64,000 nt of DNA, from assembly GCA_963760285.1 (NCBI GenBank), contig CAVXCI010000001.1, forward strand, positions 1,674,001 through 1,738,000. Reading direction: 5' to 3'. Of this stretch, positions 16,160 through 23,049 are shown in pieces. Origin of the DNA: PALSA-278 sp963760285 (GTDB lineage Bacteria; Acidobacteriota; Terriglobia; Acidiferrales; UBA7541). The translations under genes were made by a program, and so were the position numbers. Position 1 is the first letter of the stretch. Each line of letters starts with the position of its first letter. Under the pieces are notes generated by a model. The model did no database searches. It was given only the letters and a program-made list of their open reading frames with translations, and had not been told where the DNA came from.

Positions 16160-17056
16160 ATGAGAATCCTGGTTTCGGGATCGACGGGGCTGGTAGGCAG
16201 GGCTCTTTCCAGGGAATTGGAAAAGGCAGGGCATCGCGTAGGCAGACTGGTCCGGACAAGCGCCCCCCAAAATGCTGGAGACGTCCGCTGGAATCCAGAG
16301 ACCGGTGAATTGGACGCGGCATCGGCCGAGGGCGCAGACGCGGTAGTACACCTTGCGGGCGCGTCCATTGGAGAGGCAAGATGGACACCGGAACGTAAAG
16401 CAGTTTTGCGCAGCAGCCGCGTGGAGGCGACGCGCCATCTGGTCGCCGGGCTGGCAAAATTGACGCAGAGGCCGCGAACATTTATTTGCGCGTCAGCAAT
16501 TGGTTACTATGGGAATCGCGGCGATGAAATCCTGACGGAATCGAGCGCGCCGGGAACGGACTTTCTGGCAAAACTTTGCCAGGATTGGGAGGCTGCCGCG
16601 CGGGAAGCCGAAAATTGCGGGATGCGAGCAGTCATCCTCCGTTTTGGCGTGATCCTTGCGAAAGAGGGAGGAGCGTTGCCACGCATGTTGCCGCCGTTTC
16701 GGCTGGGGGTGGGCGGAAGGCTTGGTAACGGCCAACAATGGATGTCCTGGGTCACCATCACTGATGTGGTGCGAATCATTCAATACGCACTGCAAAGCAT
16801 GGAAATAATGGGTGCGGTCAACGTTGTTTCACCCAACCCGGCGAGGAATTCGGAATTCACGTCGATGCTTTCGCATACCCTCCGCCGGCCAGCGATATTC
16901 CCCGTGCCTGGCTTTGCTCTTCGACTGGCGCTGGGGGAAATGGCCGATGCGTTGCTTCTTTCCAGCCAGCGTGTCCTGCCGGAAAAGCTGTCGCGAGCCG
17001 GATATTCATTCGGCCAAACGACGCTGGAGGTGGGGTTGAGTTCCATTTTGGGATGA
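16160..17056 (+). CDS. TIGR01777-type NAD(P)-dependent epimerase (SDR39U1 family)
   Basis: A 298-residue atypical short-chain dehydrogenase. The nucleotide loop is SGSTGLVGRALS (GxxGxxG) at the N-terminus, followed by VVHLAGASIGEARWTPERKA, the active-site region ICASAIGYYGNRG, and the C-terminal DUF1731-like segment (VPGFALRLALGEMADALLLSSQRV) that is diagnostic of the YfcH/SDR39U1 family. The substrate is unknown for the family. It is divergent from the M28 peptidase gene with about 280 bases between, and about 150 bases before a FecR-like gene. Confidence 0.92.
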   Translation: MRILVSGSTGLVGRALSRELEKAGHRVGRLVRTSAPQNAGDVRWNPETGELDAASAEGADAVVHLAGASIGEARWTPERKAVLRSSRVEATRHLVAGLAKLTQRPRTFICASAIGYYGNRGDEILTESSAPGTDFLAKLCQDWEAAAREAENCGMRAVILRFGVILAKEGGALPRMLPPFRLGVGGRLGNGQQWMSWVTITDVVRIIQYALQSMEIMGAVNVVSPNPARNSEFTSMLSHTLRRPAIFPVPGFALRLALGEMADALLLSSQRVLPEKLSRAGYSFGQTTLEVGLSSILG

Positions 17057-17106
17057 TTGCTATTGGCTATTCTTCCACAAATGTGCTCGTTTCTTGTTGC
17101 AAGGTC

Positions 17107-17134
17107 TTGACATATGAGTCACACGTGCTAGCAT
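17107..17134 (+). promoter_or_regulatory. Promoter of the FecR-like gene
   Basis: TTGACA at 17107-17112 and TAGCAT at 17129-17134 with a 16-base spacer, 73 bases before ATG 17208. The start codon has a good ribosome site (GGAGG). Confidence 0.5.
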
Positions 17135-17207
17135 GACCGCAGGTTGCGAGTTTAGCGACGTGCTCGAGAGTTGGTAGGTTATTGGGGAAGTTGAAGGAGG
17201 CCTGAGC

Positions 17208-17978
17208 ATGCTGGTTCGCAAAAGTCTGGCATTCGTTCTGGTTGCACTGATGGCACTGCCGGGATATGGGAATCCCGCCGCCGTAGGCATCGTGCAAGGC
17301 AGTAACGATGCGACGTTGCGGGGAACAAATCTAATCCCAGGAACAACGGTTTACAGCGGAGACGTGGTTCAAGTGGGTGAAAACGGCAACGCGCAGATTG
17401 CTCTGGGCGGCAATTCGCAACTGGTGCTGGCGCAAAACAGCATGGCGGAACTGCGCCATTCCTCCGCCAAAGAGCCCATTCAGATAGACGTGCAAAATGG
17501 ATTCGCCAGGTTCCGGAGTTCCGCTGCGTCGCCTGTGATTGCGCTTCTGGGAGATGCCACCATACGATCCGCGAACGGCGACGGAATCGGGGCCATCAAG
17601 ATTACCGGCGCTAATTCAGCGCTGATTTCCGCGGAACAGGGAAGCCTGGTGGTAACACCGGCGAATACTTCGACGGCGACCACTATCCCGCAAGGAATGG
17701 TTCTGACTGTAACCATGCAGCCTGATTCCCCCCAGCAGTCTGGAACAGCCGGGGATACGACGGCCAAGGCTGGCGGCATGAATCAGCAGGGAGCCGGCAA
17801 TGGCAGCTCGAACGCGAAGGCCGGCGGCATGAATCAGCAGAGTGGCGGGAATGGCGTCTCGGGCAGGAAGAAAATTCTGGTTGGAAGCCTGATCGTGGCG
17901 GCGACGGCCGCTGTCGCCATTTGGCTGGAGCAGAATGAAGGTTCGAATCAACCATCCCTTAGCCCGTTCAAGCCCTAG
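17208..17978 (+). CDS. FecR-like exported protein with C-terminal membrane helix
   Basis: A 256-residue protein with a signal peptide (SLAFVLVALMALPGYG). Residues about 25-130 form a FecR-type beta domain (ATLRGTNLIPGTTVYSGD, NAQIALGGNSQLVLAQNS), although no FecI sigma factor or TonB receptor gene is near. A Gly/Asn/Gln-rich linker contains two copies of AKAGGMNQQ (about residues 184-192 and 205-213). Then KKILVGSLIVAATAAVAIWL looks like a single membrane anchor close to the C-terminus. Acidobacterial genomes encode many such orphan FecR-domain proteins; a role in periplasmic or surface structure is likely but unproven. A strong terminator follows. Confidence 0.75.
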   Translation: MLVRKSLAFVLVALMALPGYGNPAAVGIVQGSNDATLRGTNLIPGTTVYSGDVVQVGENGNAQIALGGNSQLVLAQNSMAELRHSSAKEPIQIDVQNGFARFRSSAASPVIALLGDATIRSANGDGIGAIKITGANSALISAEQGSLVVTPANTSTATTIPQGMVLTVTMQPDSPQQSGTAGDTTAKAGGMNQQGAGNGSSNAKAGGMNQQSGGNGVSGRKKILVGSLIVAATAAVAIWLEQNEGSNQPSLSPFKP

Positions 17979-18008
17979 CCGATTATTTCAAAGCGATCTG
18001 GATTGGAA

Positions 18009-18040
18009 GGGCGCTCCGGTTTTCCGGGGCGCCCTTTTTA
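18009..18040 (+). terminator. Rho-independent terminator after the FecR-like gene
   Basis: GGGCGCTCCGG (18009-18019), a TTTT loop, CCGGGGCGCCC (18024-18034) and then TTTTT. The 11-bp stem has a single G-T pair. This is the clearest terminator in the window. Confidence 0.9.
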
Positions 18041-18210
18041 TTTCCGGCAGCAGTTTTCCTAATGCCCGTTCTTTTCTGGCGCGCTTCCATGAAGAACAAG
18101 CCAGACAGATTCTGCCCAAAGCCGGCGGACATGAGGAGGAGAGCGATCCTGGAGCTTTCGTTGAGATTGTGCGCCCCGAAGGGGGCCTGAGAGCCGATGG
18201 TGCTGACTTC

Positions 18211-18579
18211 TCAGGCGATATCGAGACGCGCGAGAAGCTCGGCTAAGTTGGAATCATCCACGACAAGTTCCGGTTCCTTTGCCGCGAGGTCGGGAATCTG
18301 ATCGAAAGCCTCGAACAGCCGCATTTTGGCAGCGGCGTATTCTTCCGTGCCGGTAATCGGACGGCCGGTCTGGCGGCCCCAGCGGTCCACGGCATCCCGG
18401 CGGACGAATATATTCAAGGGGAATGAGTTCTTGCGGTCCGCGCTTACCTGGTAAGTGTATTCATTTCCGAAAGAAAGACCCCGGCGGATAGGACGGACCT
18501 CGCGAAACTGGTATTGATAGACGTATCCCGTTGCGGCGGAATAGCTCTTAATGCGGTGTGGCGGCGCGGTGGGTTCCAT
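18211..18579 (-). CDS. Small conserved hypothetical protein
   Basis: A 122-residue protein without signal or membrane segment. It reads as a compact beta-then-alpha protein: strands with many aromatics (YSAATGYVYQYQFREVRP, NEYTYQVSADRKNSFPLNIF), then GTEEYAAAKMRLFEAFDQI and a C-terminal acidic helix (VVDDSNLAELLARLDIA). I recall closely similar proteins in other Acidobacteriota, all unnamed, which supports a real gene; that is memory, not a search. It is a single gene, converging on the FecR gene's terminator. Confidence 0.7.
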   Translation of the reverse strand: MEPTAPPHRIKSYSAATGYVYQYQFREVRPIRRGLSFGNEYTYQVSADRKNSFPLNIFVRRDAVDRWGRQTGRPITGTEEYAAAKMRLFEAFDQIPDLAAKEPELVVDDSNLAELLARLDIA

Positions 18580-18920
18580 GGAAGGATTATTAATTTTCTG
18601 CCCCTATGGAGTCAACGCCAGCGGACAAAATGGAGCGGAGATGAAAAAAACCAGAATGGGAAGTTCGGGCGAACCTGTTCCAAGATGAAACAGTTTGCGG
18701 TGAATCTGCAGGAAACCACCTTTAAGAGAGAGAGTCTTTTTTCCGCAGCGCATTCTCGCGCGGTCCACTAACTCGTTGAAATATTTCATGTTTCTTCGCC
18801 TCGAAGAGAGCACGGCGCGCGCGTGCGCATTCCGGCCAATGTCTGGACTTTCATGGCGAGAGGAGTGCTTTAGGTCCATCGCGTCCGCGCTTCCGCCCCG
18901 GAGATGCGGCACGAACGGAA
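18580..18920. other. Intergenic region of 341 bases
   Basis: This region separates two divergent genes. Short open frames on both strands lack ribosome sites and protein-like composition. A purine/pyrimidine switch (TTTAAGAGAGAGAGTCTTTTTT, about 18720-18741) is the only visible structure; no confident promoter was found. The two flanking promoters should be here. Confidence 0.4.
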
Positions 18921-21263
18921 ATGATCAAGTCACAAGACAAATTGAAACGCGGCTGGCTCCAATGCGCTCTTGCCACCAAGGGGAGAGCGTTTGTAGCGGG
19001 GATCTTCCTGTTGATCCTGGCAGGGTGCGGAGGTGGTGGAGGAGGTGCGGGTAGCGGTGGACCCGTGGGATCTTCAATATCGGTCACTCTTTCTCCTGAC
19101 GAGGCGTCCGTTTTTCTCGGCGCAACTTTTTCATTCAGCGCCACAGTCACAGGGACGGCCAATACCTCCGTTACGTGGAGTGTGAATGGCGTTGAGGGCG
19201 GGAACAGTTCAGTGGGCACCATCGCGGACAACGGCGGCGGCGCGATTTACACCGCGCCACAAATCCTGCCCACGCCTGCGCAAGTCACAATAATCGCCAC
19301 CAGCGTTGCGGATTCCTCCGCGCAAGCCAACGCCACGGTCACGATAAAGAGCGATGTGATGGTGAGCATCTCCCCGGGCGGCGCGGAAGTGGCGCCGGGT
19401 CTGACGCAGATTTTTTCCGCGAGCGTAACGGGCATGGGCCACCCCGCGACGGGCGTGGCATGGAGCGTCAATGGCGTCGCGGGAGGGAACCAGACGGTGG
19501 GGACGATTCAGGGATCGCAGGATGACACGGCTGTATATACCGCTCCGGTCGCGCCGCCTGCTCCGCCGGGCGTGGAGGTGACGGCCACGAGCGAGGCAGA
19601 TCCCTCGCGGTCGGCAACGGCCAGCGTTTTGGTCGGCTGCACACAAGCCAATGGTATTTCGCCTTCCACGGTCACGCTGGGGTTCGGAGCCATGCAGATA
19701 TTTACAGCCACGCTATGCGTGGCCAATGGTTCGGGAATCAATTGGACGGTTAACGGAATTCCGGGAGGAAATTCCACGGTTGGCACCATCACGCCCAATT
19801 CGGCCGATTCGGCTCTGTATACCGCCCCGAACAATTACCCGCAGCAGAACCCGGTAACCATCCAGGCCATCAGCGCGGTTGATGCTTCCGAGACAGCATC
19901 AGCCAGCGCAACGATTACCAGCAGCATCGTGGTCAGCATCAGCCCCACGACCGCCAACGTTGCACTCGGCCAGCGCGTCACATTCACCCCAACGGTGCAA
20001 AACGCCGGGAACAAGGGCGTGGACTGGTCCGTCAATGGAGTAGCCGATGGTGACGTAGTTGTGGGTCTGATTTGCGTGACCGGGTCGAATCCCTGCACGC
20101 CGCCGGCTCAGGGCGCCAAGGGAAGCGTGGACTATCTGGCTCCGCCGGTATTTCCGAACGTGAACCCGGTCAGCGTGACGGCGACAAGCGTCGTGGATCC
20201 CACCAAAAGTGACACGGCCATGACCACCTTACAGTCCGCGCCGGCTGCAGGACTGACTATTGCCCCGCCCTACGCATTCCTCGCGCCGAAAGGCCAGCAG
20301 GGAAGCATGGTCCAGTTTATAGTCAGCCTGAATGGGAGCATCACTTCCAATGTCACCTGGAGTTTATCTTCTCCGTCCATCAATCAATGCACTCCCTCGG
20401 TGTGCGGGACGATCGACGCCTCCGGCAATTATGTTGCGCCGATTCTCACGCCGTCTCCCAATATTGTTTACGTCACGGCCACCAGCGTCCCCCAGCCGAC
20501 GCTCACCGCTACGGCGTCTGTTTCCCTCACCACCGGCGCGTTGATTCAGACGCTCCTGCCTTCGAGCGCCACGGCGGGAATCCCATACGGATTTCAGCTG
20601 ACCGTCATCGGCCAGAACTTCGTCGCAGGCAGTGGGCTGGGTGCGTCCGCGATTCTCATCAACGGAAATTCGCGCGGCGCTGACTGCCCAACGTCAATGG
20701 AGTGCGCCATTACCCTGCAATCAAGCGACGTGGAAAAGGCGGGCGTCCTCATGGTGCAGGTGCAGAATCCCGGAACGCCAGGCCCTCTCTCGAATCCTGT
20801 GCCACTGGTGCTGATTCCGTACGTTTCAACCGCCAATGAAATTTCGTTGAGCAGCGAGACTCCGTTCGCGGCGCAGCAGGATATTCCCGTTGTGGATCCC
20901 ACCACATCGGGCGCCGCGCTGGAAGCGCTCACCATCAATTTTGCCGGCCCGCTGCAAGACAACGGCGGCAACATTGATTGCACGTTGCAGCAATCGGTAA
21001 TCACCGTGGTCCGGCCGCCGAGCGGAAAAGAGACGGTCAGCCTTTGCGTTCAGGGCAACGGGCTGGATGCCAGTATGAACTTTGGGTTTACAGGTCCCGC
21101 CGATATTGGAATTACGGCGACGAACCTGAACGGGTTTTTGAACAATACTCTCGAGCTGGATCTGACTATTTCCAGCCAGACGCAGCCGGGGTTGCGTTCG
21201 CTGTTCGTGGTTACGGACGAGAATGACACGGTGGTAGCCACCGGTTTGTTGGAGGTTGAATGA
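18921..21263 (+). CDS. Surface lipoprotein with five Ig-like repeats
   Basis: A 780-residue protein with a lipoprotein signal (IFLLILAGC, lipid Cys at about residue 36) followed by a Gly-rich linker. Five repeats of about 85-100 residues follow, each with the pattern V-x-W-S-V-N-G-V-x-G-G-N-x-x-VGTI, then YTAP, then V-x-ATS-x-x-D-x-S; the fifth is divergent (VTWSLSSPSINQC). Next comes an IPT/TIG-like domain (about 545-640; GIPYGFQLTVIGQNF, SNPVPLVLIP) and a C-terminal beta domain. Repeats 4 and 5 and the IPT region contain paired cysteines. Such proteins are common cell-surface or adhesion proteins in Acidobacteriota. The next gene starts within its stop (ATGA), so they are translated together. 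The start is uncertain; the residues before the signal are unusually long (about 22). Confidence 0.8.
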   Translation: MIKSQDKLKRGWLQCALATKGRAFVAGIFLLILAGCGGGGGGAGSGGPVGSSISVTLSPDEASVFLGATFSFSATVTGTANTSVTWSVNGVEGGNSSVGTIADNGGGAIYTAPQILPTPAQVTIIATSVADSSAQANATVTIKSDVMVSISPGGAEVAPGLTQIFSASVTGMGHPATGVAWSVNGVAGGNQTVGTIQGSQDDTAVYTAPVAPPAPPGVEVTATSEADPSRSATASVLVGCTQANGISPSTVTLGFGAMQIFTATLCVANGSGINWTVNGIPGGNSTVGTITPNSADSALYTAPNNYPQQNPVTIQAISAVDASETASASATITSSIVVSISPTTANVALGQRVTFTPTVQNAGNKGVDWSVNGVADGDVVVGLICVTGSNPCTPPAQGAKGSVDYLAPPVFPNVNPVSVTATSVVDPTKSDTAMTTLQSAPAAGLTIAPPYAFLAPKGQQGSMVQFIVSLNGSITSNVTWSLSSPSINQCTPSVCGTIDASGNYVAPILTPSPNIVYVTATSVPQPTLTATASVSLTTGALIQTLLPSSATAGIPYGFQLTVIGQNFVAGSGLGASAILINGNSRGADCPTSMECAITLQSSDVEKAGVLMVQVQNPGTPGPLSNPVPLVLIPYVSTANEISLSSETPFAAQQDIPVVDPTTSGAALEALTINFAGPLQDNGGNIDCTLQQSVITVVRPPSGKETVSLCVQGNGLDASMNFGFTGPADIGITATNLNGFLNNTLELDLTISSQTQPGLRSLFVVTDENDTVVATGLLEVE

Positions 21264-21826
21264 TGTTGAAAAGGAAATGGATGGCCGCGGCGGGAATCTG
21301 GCTGGCGATTGCGTCAGCCGGAGCGACGACGCTGAAGCACATGTCTTTGAAGCAGCTGACTGTCTCGGCGCGAGCAATTGTCCGCGCGCGATGCGTGGGC
21401 GTCCACATTCAGGGAACGGCCAACGGCGAAGGCGGCGAAATCTGGACAGTGACAGATTTCGAAATAGAGGAATCATGGAAAGGAAGGCCACCGGCGCAAT
21501 TGCAGATTTGGCTTCCCGGCGGGCGCGCGGGACATGTGATCCGGCTGGTTCCCGGAGCTCCGCGGTTTCAGCCGGGGGAAGAAGCGATTTTGTTTCTGGA
21601 ACCCACAGTTTCAGGGAAGTGGTCCATTACAGCATGGGGCGAAGGAACCTTCCGCATCCGCCGGGATGCAGCACAAAGAGAAATTGCCGTGCAGGACGCC
21701 GGTGGAATCGGCAATTCCTTCGGAAATGCCGGCAACGGAACAATGACGGCCCCACAAAATCTACCCGTGGATAAATTGAAATCCGAGATCCGCGTGATGG
21801 GAGTCTCGGCGAAGGATTCGAGATGA
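21260..21826 (+). CDS. Exported hypothetical protein
   Basis: A 188-residue protein with a signal peptide (KWMAAAGIWLAIASAGA). The mature part begins TTLKHMSLKQLTVSARAIVRARCVG, a pattern seen in uncharacterised exported proteins where a 'MSLEQL...A..VV.G.V' start leads into a small beta barrel (here IWTVTDFEIEESWKG, LQIWLPGGRAGHVIRLVPGAP, GEEAILFLEP). No catalytic motif is recognised. It overlaps both neighbours by four bases (ATGA at each end), so it is bound tightly to the lipoprotein and the matrixin-like protein. Confidence 0.75.
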   Translation: MMLKRKWMAAAGIWLAIASAGATTLKHMSLKQLTVSARAIVRARCVGVHIQGTANGEGGEIWTVTDFEIEESWKGRPPAQLQIWLPGGRAGHVIRLVPGAPRFQPGEEAILFLEPTVSGKWSITAWGEGTFRIRRDAAQREIAVQDAGGIGNSFGNAGNGTMTAPQNLPVDKLKSEIRVMGVSAKDSR

Positions 21827-23040
21827 ATCACGCTGCAACACGCGTCCTCGCCGCATTTCTATCCGTGCTGTTCCTCCTGCCGGCGGAATCCTTCGGCTAC
21901 ACCATGGACTACATTACGCCGGCATCCGGCGGCTGCCCCGTGCCATTCCTGCAAAATGTGATGAATGGCGCGTCCATCTCGCGCCAATGGAGCACGGAAC
22001 TGATCTATCCGCCGACAATCATCACCGTTGCGCCGTTTGGTTCGCCGGAACAGTTGACGGAGATACAGCAAACCATCCTGCAATCCTACGATGTGTGGGC
22101 CGGCGTGACCGGCACATTCGTAAACAGCAATTCCTACCCCAACGCTTTCGCGCCCATCCAGCAGACCAATGTCCAGGACGCCTGCACGGATGACCACATG
22201 GACAACGTGGACGGAATCAACACCATCTGCTTCAGCCAATCCAGCGATGTGTTCACTGCGGGAGTGCTGGCGATCTCTGAGGTCATCGCCGTGGATGCGC
22301 CGGGAGTGGTGGTGGGAGAGGCAGCACCATCCGTGTTTGCCGGACAGATTGTGGATGCGGATATTTTGTTTAATCCGGATGGACTGAATACCTTCGCAAC
22401 GCCGGGCGCGCTTGCCGGATCTCCCGGTTCCTTCGATCTGGAATCCGTCCTGATTCATGAAATCGGCAGCCAGCTCGGCCTGGATGTTACAGGCGTCTGG
22501 CGGGCGGCGATGTTTCCATTTGCTCCGCCGCCCGGAACATTTCTGGGAAGCCGTCCGACGAATCTGACGCCCGACGCGCCGCTGGCGGATGACGACCGCG
22601 CCGGGCTGCGAGCTTTGTATGCGGATGGGTCAGACACAGAGGACGCGGGGATCGTGAGCGGCCACATCGTGCCCGCGAATCCGTTCGAACTGGCTACGGT
22701 GCCGATTTCATCGCCGGGCGTTGCAGTGACAGGAGTGATGAGCGCGCAAGTGGTGGCGGCGGACGCCAACACCGGCGAAATTCTGGCGACAGCGCTCAAT
22801 GGCTGGAGCTGCTCTCCCGCTTCCGGCATCCCTGTGTTTGACGGCTTCTATGCCTTGCAGCACTTGCCATTGGGACGCAACTACAATATTTATGCCGAGC
22901 CGCTGATCGGGGCGCTTTCGCCGCAGCAGTTCAGCAACGTAACCGAGGGAATATGCAACATGGGAGGGGATTTTTTCTGCGCGCCGCCTCCCGCGGACAT
23001 CAACCTGAGCGCGCGGTTCCAGCCATCCAGCACGCAATGA
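21823..23040 (+). CDS. Exported matrixin-like protein with a degenerate zinc site
   Basis: A 405-residue exported protein (signal near AAFLSVLFLLPAESFG). Residues about 60-265 follow the M10/matrixin plan of acidobacterial exported proteases: TEIQQTILQSYDVWAGV, DADILFNP, then FDLESVLIHEIGSQLGLDV and the end of the domain LADDDRAGLRALYADG. The zinc motif should read HExxHxxGxxH; here it is H-E-I-G-S-Q-L-G-L-D-V, so the second and third histidines are Ser and Val, although the Gly and the catalytic Glu remain. The usual Met-turn is still visible as AAMFPF. Zinc-dependent catalysis is therefore unlikely. About 130 further residues are a beta-rich domain (VAVTGVMSAQVVAADANTG) like a carboxypeptidase-regulatory fold. 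It is the last gene of a coupled trio and converges with the pilin operon. Confidence 0.75.
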   Translation: MNHAATRVLAAFLSVLFLLPAESFGYTMDYITPASGGCPVPFLQNVMNGASISRQWSTELIYPPTIITVAPFGSPEQLTEIQQTILQSYDVWAGVTGTFVNSNSYPNAFAPIQQTNVQDACTDDHMDNVDGINTICFSQSSDVFTAGVLAISEVIAVDAPGVVVGEAAPSVFAGQIVDADILFNPDGLNTFATPGALAGSPGSFDLESVLIHEIGSQLGLDVTGVWRAAMFPFAPPPGTFLGSRPTNLTPDAPLADDDRAGLRALYADGSDTEDAGIVSGHIVPANPFELATVPISSPGVAVTGVMSAQVVAADANTGEILATALNGWSCSPASGIPVFDGFYALQHLPLGRNYNIYAEPLIGALSPQQFSNVTEGICNMGGDFFCAPPPADINLSARFQPSSTQ

Positions 23041-23049
23041 TTTCCACGG

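Noticed and set aside
15882..16481. Upstream extension of the M28 peptidase frame by 200 codons
   Set aside because: It overlaps the divergent epimerase gene, lacks protein-like character, and a signal peptide begins at 15881.
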